A stretch of 64,000 nt of DNA from Pirellulaceae bacterium. GTDB taxonomy: Bacteria > Planctomycetota > Planctomycetia > Pirellulales > Pirellulaceae. Positions 36,380 through 45,323 of this stretch are shown here, piece by piece. The DNA is taken from positions 110,022 to 174,021 of the forward strand of contig JAHDXO010000016.1 in NCBI GenBank assembly GCA_023382975.1. Reading direction: 5' to 3'. The position numbers and the translations under genes are program-made. The stretch's first letter is position 1. Every line of letters begins with the position of its first letter. The notes beneath the pieces are model-generated. The model worked only from the letters and a program-made list of their open reading frames with translations. It had not been told where the DNA came from and searched no databases.

Positions 36380-36438
36380 GTAGCAGGCACACTCCGTGTG
36401 CCGTCCGCAGTTTACGGCACACGGAGTGTGCCTACTAC
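36380..36438. repeat. Inverted repeat with 25-bp arms upstream of the PQQ gene
   Basis: Arms 36380-36404 and 36414-36438 (starting gtagcaggcacactccg) are inverted copies with one mismatch, separated by 9 nt. It lies 45 bp upstream of the PQQ-propeller start, in the gap before the divergent Mod operon. It resembles the dispersed palindromes of planctomycetes. Overlap with the promoter region is possible but not shown. Confidence 0.85.
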
Positions 36439-36756
36439 TTTGGAATTGAATAACCTATTCCTGCACGGTCGCGAAGCCAGAAAAAGCACAAGCCAACCGC
36501 CGAACATCCTACCAACCCGCTCCCGCAAGGTCAAACAACCCCAACCGTCACGCAGGCGACCGGGCAGGCCGCCGCCAAACCCCTTGCGGACTGGCTACCG
36601 GGGCGTCAGACTGGGCAGTGGTTGGCAAGAGGGGTCGGGAGTCGTTCTCGTTGAAGTTCACGATTCATCGTGTTCGCGGCCAAGGTCGCGCGGACCGGCA
36701 CGCTGAACCGTACACTCCAACGCACGGGGTCGGGAGTCGTTTCCGGGTGAACTGAT
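36439..36756. other. Divergent intergenic region with a 16-nt direct repeat
   Basis: The gap must hold the promoters of the divergent PQQ and Mod operons. A 16-nt sequence, ggggtcgggagtcgtt, occurs at 36631-36646 and again at 36726-36741, the second copy just before the Mod ribosome-binding site (GGGTGA). A 102-codon frame at 36398-36706 is rich in Arg/Pro and looks like noise. The paired repeat could be an operator or a fragment of a dispersed repeat. Confidence 0.4.
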
Positions 36757-39618
36757 ATGGCGCGTGCCAAACGAAATCGAACGTTGTCAGTCCGCGAGGA
36801 CGCTCAGACGTACCAACATCCGACGGCCGATCTGCCGGCCCGGCCGGAGATCGGCACGCAGGCCCACTTCAAGAAAGCCAAGCCGCCGACCACGTACCGC
36901 TACGATTCGTCGCTCGCCCCGGAATTGAACTGGGACGGCCGGAACCCGGCGCGCGAGCAGGCCGAGGCGCTGGTTCGCACACTGGCCGAGGCCGGACTGC
37001 AATTGGCCGACCTGGCGCAGCAGCCGGCCAGTCCCGAACGCGACCGGCAGATCGACGCCCTGCGCCAGCAGGTGCGCGACGCCGAGTCGGCGCTGCGCAA
37101 GATCTCCGGCCCGTTCCTCGATTGGTGCGGCAAGGCCGAGCGGCTGTCGTTCGACGTGCCCACCCTGCCGCTGTTCGTCCACGAGCGGCTGTCGACCAAG
37201 GCGATCCTCGAATCGCTCAAAGGACACAAACGCGACAAGCAACTGGATTTCCTGGACATCCTGTTCGGATCGCCCGACCGTCCGCTGCACGACCAGGTGC
37301 TGCGGGCCTACGAGCACCGCGACCGGTGGAGCAACCGCCTGATCCTGGGCGATTCGCTGGTCGTGATGAACTCGCTGCTGCGCTTCGAGAGTCTGGGCGG
37401 CCAGGTCCAGATGATCTACATCGACCCGCCCTACGGCGTCAAGTTCGGCAGCAATTTCCAGCCCTTCGTCCGCAAGCGCGACGTCAAGCACAACGACGAC
37501 GAGGACTTCACCCGCGAACCGGAGATGGTCCAAGCCTACCGCGACACCTGGGAACTGGGCCTGCACAGCTACCTGACCTACCTGCGCGACCGCCTGCTGC
37601 TGGCCCGCGAACTGCTCCACCCCAGCGGCAGCGTTTTCGTCCAAATCTCCGACGAAAACCTGCACCACGTCCGCGAAGTGATGGACGAAGTGTTTGGGGG
37701 GGAGAATTTTGTCGCGGTCATCGCTTTTGCGAAGACAACCGGCTCGACTGGGGATTTCCTACCGTCGACGGCCGATTACCTAATGTTTTATGCGAAGGAC
37801 ATCGAACGTTTGAAGTTTCGACAGCCGTACGTAGACAAGATAAAGACAGCAGCAGCAGACGGACCTTATCAATTCGTGGAGCTTGCTGATGGTAGTCGAC
37901 GACGGATGACCGCGACCGAGAAGACTGACCCAGCATCGCTTCCCAGCGGTGCGCGAAGATACCGATTGGACAATCTGCAGAGCCAAAGCATCGGGCGAGA
38001 CAAAGGGGAAGGCGCTGCCTGTTGGTTTCCCGTACGATTTCGCGATCGGGATTGGCTTCCAAACCAGCGAAGCCGCTGGAAGACCAACGAGAAAGGAATG
38101 GATGCTCTGCTCGATGCGAAACGACTCGAAGCTACGAGCTCGGGATTGTACTACGTTCGCTACCTCGATGATTTCCCAGTGCAACCAATAGCCAATGTAT
38201 GGGACGACACCAGCATCGCTGGCTTCGCGTCAGACAAGCTATACGTTGTTCAGACGTCTACGAAGGTCATCCAACGCTGTCTTTTAATGACCACCGACCC
38301 CGGCGACCTCGTGCTCGATCCCACCTGCGGCAGCGGCACGACGGCCTTTGTCGCCGAGAGCTGGGGCCGGCGCTGGATCACGATCGACACCAGCCGGGTG
38401 CCGTTGGCGTTGGCACGTCAGCGGCTGCTGACGGCGACGTTCGACTACTACGAACTAAAGGACGAATCGCGCGGTCCGGCGGGCGGGTTCGTGTACCAGC
38501 GCAAGCAGAACAACCGGGGCGAGGAGGTGGGCGGGATCGTGCCGCACGTCACCCTCAAGAACATCGCCAACAACGAGCCGCCGGCCGAGGAAGTGCTGGT
38601 GGACCGGCCCGAGGTGGAGAAACGCTTGGTCCGCGTGACGGGGCCGTTCACCTTCGAAGCCACGATCCCGGCGGCAGAGGGCTTGGACGACGAGCCGGCA
38701 GTGCCGGAGATCCAGTGCGCCGAGCACCAGACGTACGTCGAGCGGATGATCGAGATCCTGCGCCGCGCGCCGGTGCTACGGTTGCCGGGCAATCAGGCGT
38801 TGACCCTCCGCCAGATCCGGCCGCCGGCCAAGACGCTGGCGCTGAGCGCCGAAGCGGTGGTGGATGCCGTGCCGAAGGAATCGCCGAAATCCAAGTCCAG
38901 AGTCCAAGAGCCCGAATCCAAGATCGACGAGCCCGTGGCGATCCTGTTCGGACCCGAGCACGGGCCGCTGGGCGAACGGCTGGTGCGCGAGGCGTGGGAC
39001 GAGGCGGGATTGAAGCACTACGCGCGGCTGCTGGTGATCGGCTTCGGCATCGACCCGAAGGCCCGCGAGTTCGTGGATAAGGCGGGCCAGATCGGCATCC
39101 CGTGCGTGTATCTGCAAGCGACGATGGACTTGCAGATGGGCGATCTGCTGAAGAACATGCGGTCCAGCCAGGTGTTCAGCGTCTGCGGTCTGCCGGACGT
39201 ACGCGTGGCGCAGGTTGCAGCCGGAACCAAGAAGACCGGAGGCCAGAAACCCAAGACCAAGAGTTCCAAATCGGAGCCGGTCCGGTGGCAGGTCGAGTTG
39301 CTGGGGTTGGACACGTTCGATCCGGCGACGATGGAGCCGGACCACTTGGCGGGCCGCGACGTGCCCGCGTGGCTGCTGGACACCAATTACAACGGCCTGG
39401 TGTTCCGCGTCTGCCAGGCGTTCTTTCCGCGCACCGGCGCGTGGGAGAATCTGAAGCGGGCGTTGAAGGTCGAATTCGAGGACACGGTCTGGGAGCACTT
39501 GGCGGGCACCGTCAGCGCCCCGTTCGCGGCCGGGGACCACGGGCAGATCGCGGTCAAGGTGATCGATCCGCGCGGCAACGAACTGCTGGTGGTCAAGCGG
39601 TTGGAGGGCGAGCGATGA
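36757..39618 (+). CDS. Type III Mod-like adenine DNA methyltransferase
   Basis: This 953-residue protein has the beta-class order of type III Mod subunits. The catalytic DPPY (Asp223-Tyr226) comes first and the SAM motif LDPTCGSGTT (Asp521-Gly527) later. The segment between them (~315-510) would hold the target recognition domain. Here it is encoded by DNA (about 37,703-38,290) with clearly lower third-position G+C than the flanks. The C-terminal ~350 residues exceed a typical Mod and contain a Lys-rich linker near 830-840. The TGA overlaps the next start (ATGA at 39615). As in known type III systems it should methylate one strand of an asymmetric site and guide the Res subunit. Confidence 0.87.
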   Translation: MARAKRNRTLSVREDAQTYQHPTADLPARPEIGTQAHFKKAKPPTTYRYDSSLAPELNWDGRNPAREQAEALVRTLAEAGLQLADLAQQPASPERDRQIDALRQQVRDAESALRKISGPFLDWCGKAERLSFDVPTLPLFVHERLSTKAILESLKGHKRDKQLDFLDILFGSPDRPLHDQVLRAYEHRDRWSNRLILGDSLVVMNSLLRFESLGGQVQMIYIDPPYGVKFGSNFQPFVRKRDVKHNDDEDFTREPEMVQAYRDTWELGLHSYLTYLRDRLLLARELLHPSGSVFVQISDENLHHVREVMDEVFGGENFVAVIAFAKTTGSTGDFLPSTADYLMFYAKDIERLKFRQPYVDKIKTAAADGPYQFVELADGSRRRMTATEKTDPASLPSGARRYRLDNLQSQSIGRDKGEGAACWFPVRFRDRDWLPNQRSRWKTNEKGMDALLDAKRLEATSSGLYYVRYLDDFPVQPIANVWDDTSIAGFASDKLYVVQTSTKVIQRCLLMTTDPGDLVLDPTCGSGTTAFVAESWGRRWITIDTSRVPLALARQRLLTATFDYYELKDESRGPAGGFVYQRKQNNRGEEVGGIVPHVTLKNIANNEPPAEEVLVDRPEVEKRLVRVTGPFTFEATIPAAEGLDDEPAVPEIQCAEHQTYVERMIEILRRAPVLRLPGNQALTLRQIRPPAKTLALSAEAVVDAVPKESPKSKSRVQEPESKIDEPVAILFGPEHGPLGERLVREAWDEAGLKHYARLLVIGFGIDPKAREFVDKAGQIGIPCVYLQATMDLQMGDLLKNMRSSQVFSVCGLPDVRVAQVAAGTKKTGGQKPKTKSSKSEPVRWQVELLGLDTFDPATMEPDHLAGRDVPAWLLDTNYNGLVFRVCQAFFPRTGAWENLKRALKVEFEDTVWEHLAGTVSAPFAAGDHGQIAVKVIDPRGNELLVVKRLEGER
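37703..38290 (+). other. Compositionally distinct target-recognition segment of the Mod gene
   Basis: Within the Mod gene this block uses many A/T-ending codons. The flanking codons on both sides are almost all G/C-ending. The block lies exactly between the DPPY and DPTCGSGTT motifs, where type III methylases keep target specificity. It is immediately preceded by a run of seven G (37696-37702) encoding part of the conserved VFGGEN motif. This fits replacement of the recognition domain by recombination. Confidence 0.65.
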
Positions 39619-41279
39619 TCCGTGAGGTGACCATCCGCCGTTTCAAGCAGTTCGAAGACGTGACCTTCACGTTTTCCGGTCCGGTCGTATTGGCGGGCCA
39701 GAACAACAGCGGCAAGACGACCGTGCTGCAGGCTTTGTCCGCGTGGGCACTGGCCTACGAGCAATGGCGGATGCTGAACGACTTTCGCAAGCACCATGGA
39801 TCGTACGCCCGCAAGCCGCTTGCGAGGCAGGCTTTTAGTGCGGTGCCGCTGCGCTCGTTTGATTTACTGTGGCGCGACCGGGACTATCAGGGAACGATCG
39901 AGATCGAGGTGGTGACCGAGGCTGGCTGGCGTCTGGCCATGGAGTTGGCGGCGGACAGCACCGAGCAGATTTACGTCCGTCCGTCGCGGGCCACGCCGCG
40001 CGAGGCTTTCGAGAAGACCGCGCCCATGATGGTTTACGTGTCGAGCGTGGATGGGTTGGAAATCGAGGAACCAGCGATCAACAACCCAGACTGGATCCGC
40101 ACGCTGCTGGGCCGACAACGGCCGGGAAGTATCCTCAGAAACCTGTTATTGGAGATCTCGCGGACGAATCGGTGGGAAGATCTGTGTGCCAGCGTGCGCA
40201 AGTTGTTCGGCATGGAACTGCAGGTTCCTCAGACTCCCGGCGGCCAAATCATCTGCGAGTACCGGCACGCCGGAAAGAGCCCTTTGTTGGACGTGATGGG
40301 CGCCGGCAGCGGCGTGCATCAAGTCCTGCTGCTGCTCGCCTGTCTCCACACCCGTGCAGGCTCCGTGCTGTTGATCGACGAACCGGACGCCCATTTGCAC
40401 GTCTTCCTTCAGGACACGATTTTCTCGGAATTGCGGCGGGTTGCCGCGATGACCGGTTCGCAAATCATTCTGGCGACGCATTCGGAGGTCATCTTTCGCT
40501 CGGTGCCGCCGGAAGCCCTGGTGCTGCTCATGGGCCAACCCCGGCGACTCGCCAATGCCGCTGAGCGGGAGCAGGTGGCGCGGGCCATGGGACTGTTGGA
40601 GCAGGTCGACATCCTCAACGCCCTCAGCGCACCCGGGGTCATGTACCTGGAAGGCTACACGGACCTGAATCTGCTGCGGAGTTGGGCTGAAACGCTCTGC
40701 CACGCCACCGCGGATTTCTTCAACCGTGAGCCGTTTTGGAAGCCGCAGGTCTGGGAGCCGCGCGAGAACGCTGTCGGGATTCGCGCACGCGATCACTACG
40801 AGGCCCTGAAGCTGGTGCGGCAGGATCTGACCGGATGCTGGCTGATCGACGCTGACGGCAAGTCGCGGAATGTCCGCCCTTCCACTCGGCCGGAGCGCGG
40901 AACCCTGAACCGCATCGCCTGGACGCGGTACGAGACGGAAAGCTACTTGGTGCATCCGGCGACGCTAACTCGCTTCCTGCAGTCGCGGGACGTCCAAGAG
41001 GCAACGTCCGCGGTACGCCAATTCTTCACAACGCAGCTTGGCACGGAACTCACCAGCGCCTTCTACGAGCAGCCGTTTTCTCCGCCGCCAATTGTCGCGA
41101 ATTTTCTTCAAACCACGAAGGCGCGGACCGAGATCGTCGGTGCGCTGCTGAACGAGGCTGGTATTTACGGGTTCGACTATACCCGCTTTGACGAAATCGC
41201 CGCCGTGATGCTGCCCGAGGAGATCCATCCGGAGGTCCGCGAGAAGCTGGACTTCATCCAACAGGCGTTCGGTCTATGA
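39615..41279 (+). CDS. OLD-like AAA ATPase-TOPRIM protein between Mod and Res
   Basis: The ATG at 39615 lies inside the Mod stop overlap and gives 554 residues. The N-terminal part is an SMC/ABC-like ATPase: Walker A GQNNSGKTT (28-36), an ABC signature-like GSGVHQ, Walker B LLIDEPDAHLH, and the H-loop ATHSEV. A C-terminal TOPRIM-like domain follows, with Glu346 (YLEGYTD) and Asp412/Asp414 (LIDADG). This is the layout of OLD-family nucleases, as in Gabija GajA and PARIS-type proteins. The gene is sandwiched by 4-nt overlaps between Mod and Res, so it is expressed with them and probably serves in the same defence system. Nuclease activity is predicted, not shown. Confidence 0.82.
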   Translation: MIREVTIRRFKQFEDVTFTFSGPVVLAGQNNSGKTTVLQALSAWALAYEQWRMLNDFRKHHGSYARKPLARQAFSAVPLRSFDLLWRDRDYQGTIEIEVVTEAGWRLAMELAADSTEQIYVRPSRATPREAFEKTAPMMVYVSSVDGLEIEEPAINNPDWIRTLLGRQRPGSILRNLLLEISRTNRWEDLCASVRKLFGMELQVPQTPGGQIICEYRHAGKSPLLDVMGAGSGVHQVLLLLACLHTRAGSVLLIDEPDAHLHVFLQDTIFSELRRVAAMTGSQIILATHSEVIFRSVPPEALVLLMGQPRRLANAAEREQVARAMGLLEQVDILNALSAPGVMYLEGYTDLNLLRSWAETLCHATADFFNREPFWKPQVWEPRENAVGIRARDHYEALKLVRQDLTGCWLIDADGKSRNVRPSTRPERGTLNRIAWTRYETESYLVHPATLTRFLQSRDVQEATSAVRQFFTTQLGTELTSAFYEQPFSPPPIVANFLQTTKARTEIVGALLNEAGIYGFDYTRFDEIAAVMLPEEIHPEVREKLDFIQQAFGL

Positions 41280-44200
41280 GCAATTTCGAAGTTCCCGAAC
41301 CGATCCTGAATTCGCCGTACGACGAGCCGCAGGAACACTGGTGGATCATCGAAGGCCAGCCGCTGGAGCGGCGATCCGGACGTCGGCCGGCGATGTACTA
41401 CTACCGCGAACCGGGACGCGACCCGAACGAGAAGGGCGGCTACCACATCGAACTGAAGCGGGTGAACCAGATCCGCCAGCGCGTCAAGGCCTGGCGCGAG
41501 CAGGGCTGGCCCGGCGTAACTCGGACGACGCACGATCTGCTGACCTACTGGCGGCGCGAAGGCCGGGAACAGCGGCTGTTTTTCGCCCAGTTGGAAGCCG
41601 CCGAGACGATTGTCTTCCTGAACGAAGCCCGAGCCGACTTCCGTCAGGGGATCGAGATTCCGCGGGACGAACCCAGCGCGGAGCAGCAGGCCCAGGGCTA
41701 CGCCGGCTTCGTGCGCTACGCAAACAAGATGGCTACCGGCTCGGGCAAGACGACCGTGATGGGGATGCTGGCCGCGTGGAGCATCCTGAACAAGGTCAAC
41801 ATCCGCAGCGACGCGAGGTTTTCCGACGTCGTGCTCGTCGTGTGTCCGAACGTCACGATCCGCGACCGGTTGCGGGAATTGGATCCGGAGCAGGGCGAGG
41901 CCAGTCTGTATCGGACTCGCGACCTGGTGCCCGGCCATCTGCTGCCGCAGTTGGCGCAGGGCAAGGTTCTGGTGACCAATTGGCACGTCTTCGAGCCGCA
42001 GGCGCCTCGGACCGCGGGCGACGGCGGGCGGGTGGTCAAGGCGGGCGTCCCCGTGCTGACGACCGAGACCATCCGCATCGGCGACAAGAACGACACCAAG
42101 CGCGGCACGCGCTGGCTGACCCGCGATAGCGTGCTGCTGCAAATCGCCAACGAGCAGATCGAAGTGGTGGAAGGCGATCCGCGAGAGGGTACGACCCTGA
42201 AAATCCGCAGCACACGGTACGTCGAAAGCGATACGTCGCTGGTCAACCGGGTGCTGCGGGACGTGGGCGGCAAGCAGAACCTGCTGGTGTTTAACGACGA
42301 GGCGCACCATGCGTACCGCGTCAAGGTCGAGCGTCCGGAAGATTGGGACGAGATGGACGAGGACGACCGCGACGAGTGGCTGTCGGACAAGCGGGAGGCG
42401 ACGGCCTGGATCGAGGGGCTGGACCGGATCCACAAGCTGCGCGGAATCAACTTCTGCGTGGACCTGTCCGCCACGCCGTATTTCCTGAACCGCATCGGCC
42501 AGGAGGCGAACCGGCCTTTTCCGTGGGTGGTCAGCGACTTCGGGCTGATCGACGCCATCGAGAGCGGGCTGGTGAAGATCCCGCAACTGGCCGTCCGCGA
42601 CTGTACCGGTGCGGAGATCCCCGGCTACTTCAACATCTGGCAATGGATTATGCAGCCGGGACGATTGACGGCCTCCGAACGCGGCGGCAAGCGGGCGAAT
42701 CCCAAGCCGGAGGCGGTGCTGAAGTGGGCACATCACCCGATCGCCATGCTGGGCGGCTTGTGGGAGGAGAAGTGGCGGCAGTGGCGTGCCAGCGAGCACG
42801 AGGAGCGTCCGCCGGTCTTCATCCTGGTGTGCAAGAACACGGCGCTGGCCGACGTGATTTTCGAGTGGCTGGCCAACGGCCGCTGTCCCACCGGCATCCC
42901 GCCGGCCAAGCTCGACGGATTCCGCAACACAGAGGCCGAGACCAATACGATCGTCGTCCATTCCAAGGTGGTGGCGGAAACGGACCGGGACACGGCGGGC
43001 GGCGGCTCGCAGGCGGACGAGAAACGCTGGATGCGGTACACGTTGGACACCGTGGGCAAACGCGACTGGCCGCGGGACCGGCAGGGACGCGAGGTGTTCC
43101 CGCCGGGCTTTGCGGAACTGGCCGACAAGCTGCAGCGCCCCCAGCATCCGCCCGGCCGCGACGTGCGTTGCATCGTCAGCGTCGGGATGCTGACCGAAGG
43201 CTGGGACTGCAACACGGTGACACACATCCTCGGCCTGCGGCCGTTCATGTCGCAGTTGCTGTGCGAGCAGGTGGTGGGGCGAGGTCTGCGGAGGGCGAGC
43301 TACGAAACGGACGAAAACGGCCGATTGACCGAGGAAGTCGCCAAAGTGTTCGGCGTCCCGTTCCAGATCATCCCGTTCAAGGCCAACCCGCAAGGACCGG
43401 CGCCCCCGCCGGTGAAACGGCATCACGTGCGCGCCCTGGCCGAGCGGGCCCACCTGGAAATCCAGTTCCCGCGAGTCGAGGGCTATACGCAGGCCGTGCG
43501 CAACCGGGTGACGATCGATTGGGACCGGGTGCCGTCCTTGGACCTGCAGCCCGGCCGGATTCCGCCGGAAGTCGAAGTCAAGGGGCTGCATCCGACCAAC
43601 ACGGGACGGCTGAGTCTTTCCGGACCCGGCCGGGCGGACGCGGTGCGACTGGACGAGTTCCGCCAGTCGCGGCGCGTGCAGGAATTGGTGTTCGACGTGG
43701 CGGGCGCGTTGACGCGGTTGTTCCGCGAACAGCGTGGGTGCGAAGTGCCGCCGCACGCGCTGTTTCCGCAACTGGCCCGCATCGTGGACCGCTATACGCA
43801 CCAGAAGGTCCGCGTCTACTTGCCCGCCGACCGCAAGGACTTGTTCCTGGCGCCGTACTACGGGTGGCTCGTCGAATCGCTGTTGCAGAACCTGCAGGGC
43901 GATGTCGACGCAGGCGAGGCGCCGGAGCTTCCTCTGCTCGAAACGACGCGCGGCCCTGGCTCGACGACCGACGTGGATTTCTGGACTAGCCGGGACGTGC
44001 GCGAGGTGACGCGCAGCCACGTCAATTTCGTCGTTGCCGATACTCAGCGGTGGGAACAGTCGGTGGCCTACTTCGTGGACACGCACGCCGCGGTGGACGC
44101 TTTCGTCAAGAACGCCGGACTGGGGTTGGGCATCCCCTACCTGCACAACGGCGAGCAGCACGAGTACGTGCCCGATTTTCTGATCCGCCTGGCCGGCGGC

Positions 44201-44380
44201 CGGGACCGCTATCTGATTCTGGAACCCAAAGGTCACGATCCGCTGAAGGACGTGAAGCGCGCGGCGGCCGAACGCTGGTGTGCCGCCGTCAACGCGCACG
44301 GCGGCTTCGGGCACTGGCAGTACCGCATGATCAAACGCCCGGAACAAGCGAAGGCGGTTTTGAATGGCATCGTGGATTGA
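41276..44380 (+). CDS. Type III Res-like helicase-nuclease subunit
   Basis: The 1034-residue protein starts at the ATG overlapping the OLD-like gene stop. It is an SF2 translocase: Walker A MATGSGKTT (Lys158), DEAH box Asp341-His344 (NDEAHH), an SATP-like motif III (LSATPYF), and motif V/VI LTEGWDCNTV...QVVGRGLRR. Near the C-terminus is a nuclease core, PDFLIRL (Asp967) then LEPKG (Glu983, Lys985), a PD-(D/E)XK arrangement. The architecture equals Res subunits of type III restriction enzymes. It should need the Mod protein for site recognition. The accessory ATPase between Mod and Res is not part of the classical two-gene type III system. Confidence 0.9.
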   Translation: MSNFEVPEPILNSPYDEPQEHWWIIEGQPLERRSGRRPAMYYYREPGRDPNEKGGYHIELKRVNQIRQRVKAWREQGWPGVTRTTHDLLTYWRREGREQRLFFAQLEAAETIVFLNEARADFRQGIEIPRDEPSAEQQAQGYAGFVRYANKMATGSGKTTVMGMLAAWSILNKVNIRSDARFSDVVLVVCPNVTIRDRLRELDPEQGEASLYRTRDLVPGHLLPQLAQGKVLVTNWHVFEPQAPRTAGDGGRVVKAGVPVLTTETIRIGDKNDTKRGTRWLTRDSVLLQIANEQIEVVEGDPREGTTLKIRSTRYVESDTSLVNRVLRDVGGKQNLLVFNDEAHHAYRVKVERPEDWDEMDEDDRDEWLSDKREATAWIEGLDRIHKLRGINFCVDLSATPYFLNRIGQEANRPFPWVVSDFGLIDAIESGLVKIPQLAVRDCTGAEIPGYFNIWQWIMQPGRLTASERGGKRANPKPEAVLKWAHHPIAMLGGLWEEKWRQWRASEHEERPPVFILVCKNTALADVIFEWLANGRCPTGIPPAKLDGFRNTEAETNTIVVHSKVVAETDRDTAGGGSQADEKRWMRYTLDTVGKRDWPRDRQGREVFPPGFAELADKLQRPQHPPGRDVRCIVSVGMLTEGWDCNTVTHILGLRPFMSQLLCEQVVGRGLRRASYETDENGRLTEEVAKVFGVPFQIIPFKANPQGPAPPPVKRHHVRALAERAHLEIQFPRVEGYTQAVRNRVTIDWDRVPSLDLQPGRIPPEVEVKGLHPTNTGRLSLSGPGRADAVRLDEFRQSRRVQELVFDVAGALTRLFREQRGCEVPPHALFPQLARIVDRYTHQKVRVYLPADRKDLFLAPYYGWLVESLLQNLQGDVDAGEAPELPLLETTRGPGSTTDVDFWTSRDVREVTRSHVNFVVADTQRWEQSVAYFVDTHAAVDAFVKNAGLGLGIPYLHNGEQHEYVPDFLIRLAGGRDRYLILEPKGHDPLKDVKRAAAERWCAAVNAHGGFGHWQYRMIKRPEQAKAVLNGIVD

Positions 44381-44443
44381 TTTCTTGTCCGTCTGGTCGA
44401 GACTCATGAATCATCGGAGATGGAATGCAGCGAGGTCCATCGC

Positions 44444-45232
44444 ATGACCAGTCCGTTTGCCGACCAGACCGCCGCAACCGGCGAGGTGAGATCGCCGAAG
44501 GGAGAGTTTCTGGAGGGACCAGGGCCTCAGCCACCGCGATTGCAGATCATCCATCTCCTGCTTTGGACCGCGGGCACCGCGGTGGTTCTGGGAGCATGGC
44601 GAGGCCAATTGAACGTACCAGTCGATTTCGGCTTGATACGCGTTCTGGTGATCATCCAGTTCTTTACGCTCGCTCCGCTGTTGGGTGCGGGCGTGGCAAG
44701 TCTAGGCGTTTGGGCGTATCGGGCATCGCGGGGGATTCCGTTTCCGTTCCAGCCGGGACACTGGGTGCTGGTCACGCTAGGCTTGGAAACCGTATTGAGG
44801 GCGGGGGCGTTCACGGTGTGGCGCGGCCTGTTCGGCGAGTCCATCTTCAATTCTGCGGACATTCGTTTTGTCGTTTGGGCGATCACCCGGAGTAGCATCT
44901 CGTTGATCGGAGCCGGATTGTTCCTGACGGCCGCCGTTCGCGTTCGCGCGGGATTGCCGTGGAAGTTCTTCCTCGGTGGCCAAGCCGCTCATGCATCCGT
45001 AAACAGCCTGATATGGGCGGTGAGGGCGTTCATTCGGTCTTGGTGGCCGCAACGGGCTTTGTTTGCAGAAGGTGCTGTTGCGTGTGTCTGCATCGTCTTG
45101 TTGTTCGTCGCGGCGGCCGGTGATCGGCGGCAGCGGACGCACCGCGATTGGATGCACTGGCTAGGCGTCATTACCGGGCTCGCAGCGATGCTCACGCACG
45201 TGGCTTGGATTGTGATCGTCCAATTCCTCTAG
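44444..45232 (+). CDS. Multi-pass membrane protein of unknown function
   Basis: The ATG at 44444 (MTSPFADQT...) gives 262 residues; an ATG at 44420 is also in frame. About six hydrophobic helices are visible, for example IIHLLLWTAGTAVVLGAW, LIRVLVIIQFFTLAPLLGAG and AVACVCIVLLFVAAAG. The short hydrophilic N-terminus followed by helices resembles many orphan planctomycete membrane proteins. It lies 63 bp downstream of the Res gene on the same strand, but nothing in its sequence links it to restriction. Confidence 0.7.
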   Translation: MTSPFADQTAATGEVRSPKGEFLEGPGPQPPRLQIIHLLLWTAGTAVVLGAWRGQLNVPVDFGLIRVLVIIQFFTLAPLLGAGVASLGVWAYRASRGIPFPFQPGHWVLVTLGLETVLRAGAFTVWRGLFGESIFNSADIRFVVWAITRSSISLIGAGLFLTAAVRVRAGLPWKFFLGGQAAHASVNSLIWAVRAFIRSWWPQRALFAEGAVACVCIVLLFVAAAGDRRQRTHRDWMHWLGVITGLAAMLTHVAWIVIVQFL

Positions 45233-45323
45233 CCGTCGTCGTATTGACAATCCTTCGCCGCATTCCAAGAATCGAGTCCGAGCGTTGTCGCTGGCACCAT
45301 CCGCTGTCCCAGGAGACCTGACC

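Noticed and set aside
32520..36383. Long plus-strand open frame opposite the PQQ-propeller gene
   Set aside because: It is an antisense shadow; the minus strand shows a signal peptide, propeller blades and a 4-nt overlap with MoxR.
36398..36706. 102-codon plus-strand frame before Mod
   Set aside because: It overlaps the palindrome, is rich in Arg, Pro and Ser, and has no ribosome-binding site.
41177..44407. Long minus-strand open frame opposite the Res gene
   Set aside because: The plus strand encodes all helicase and nuclease motifs. The minus frame has no domain.
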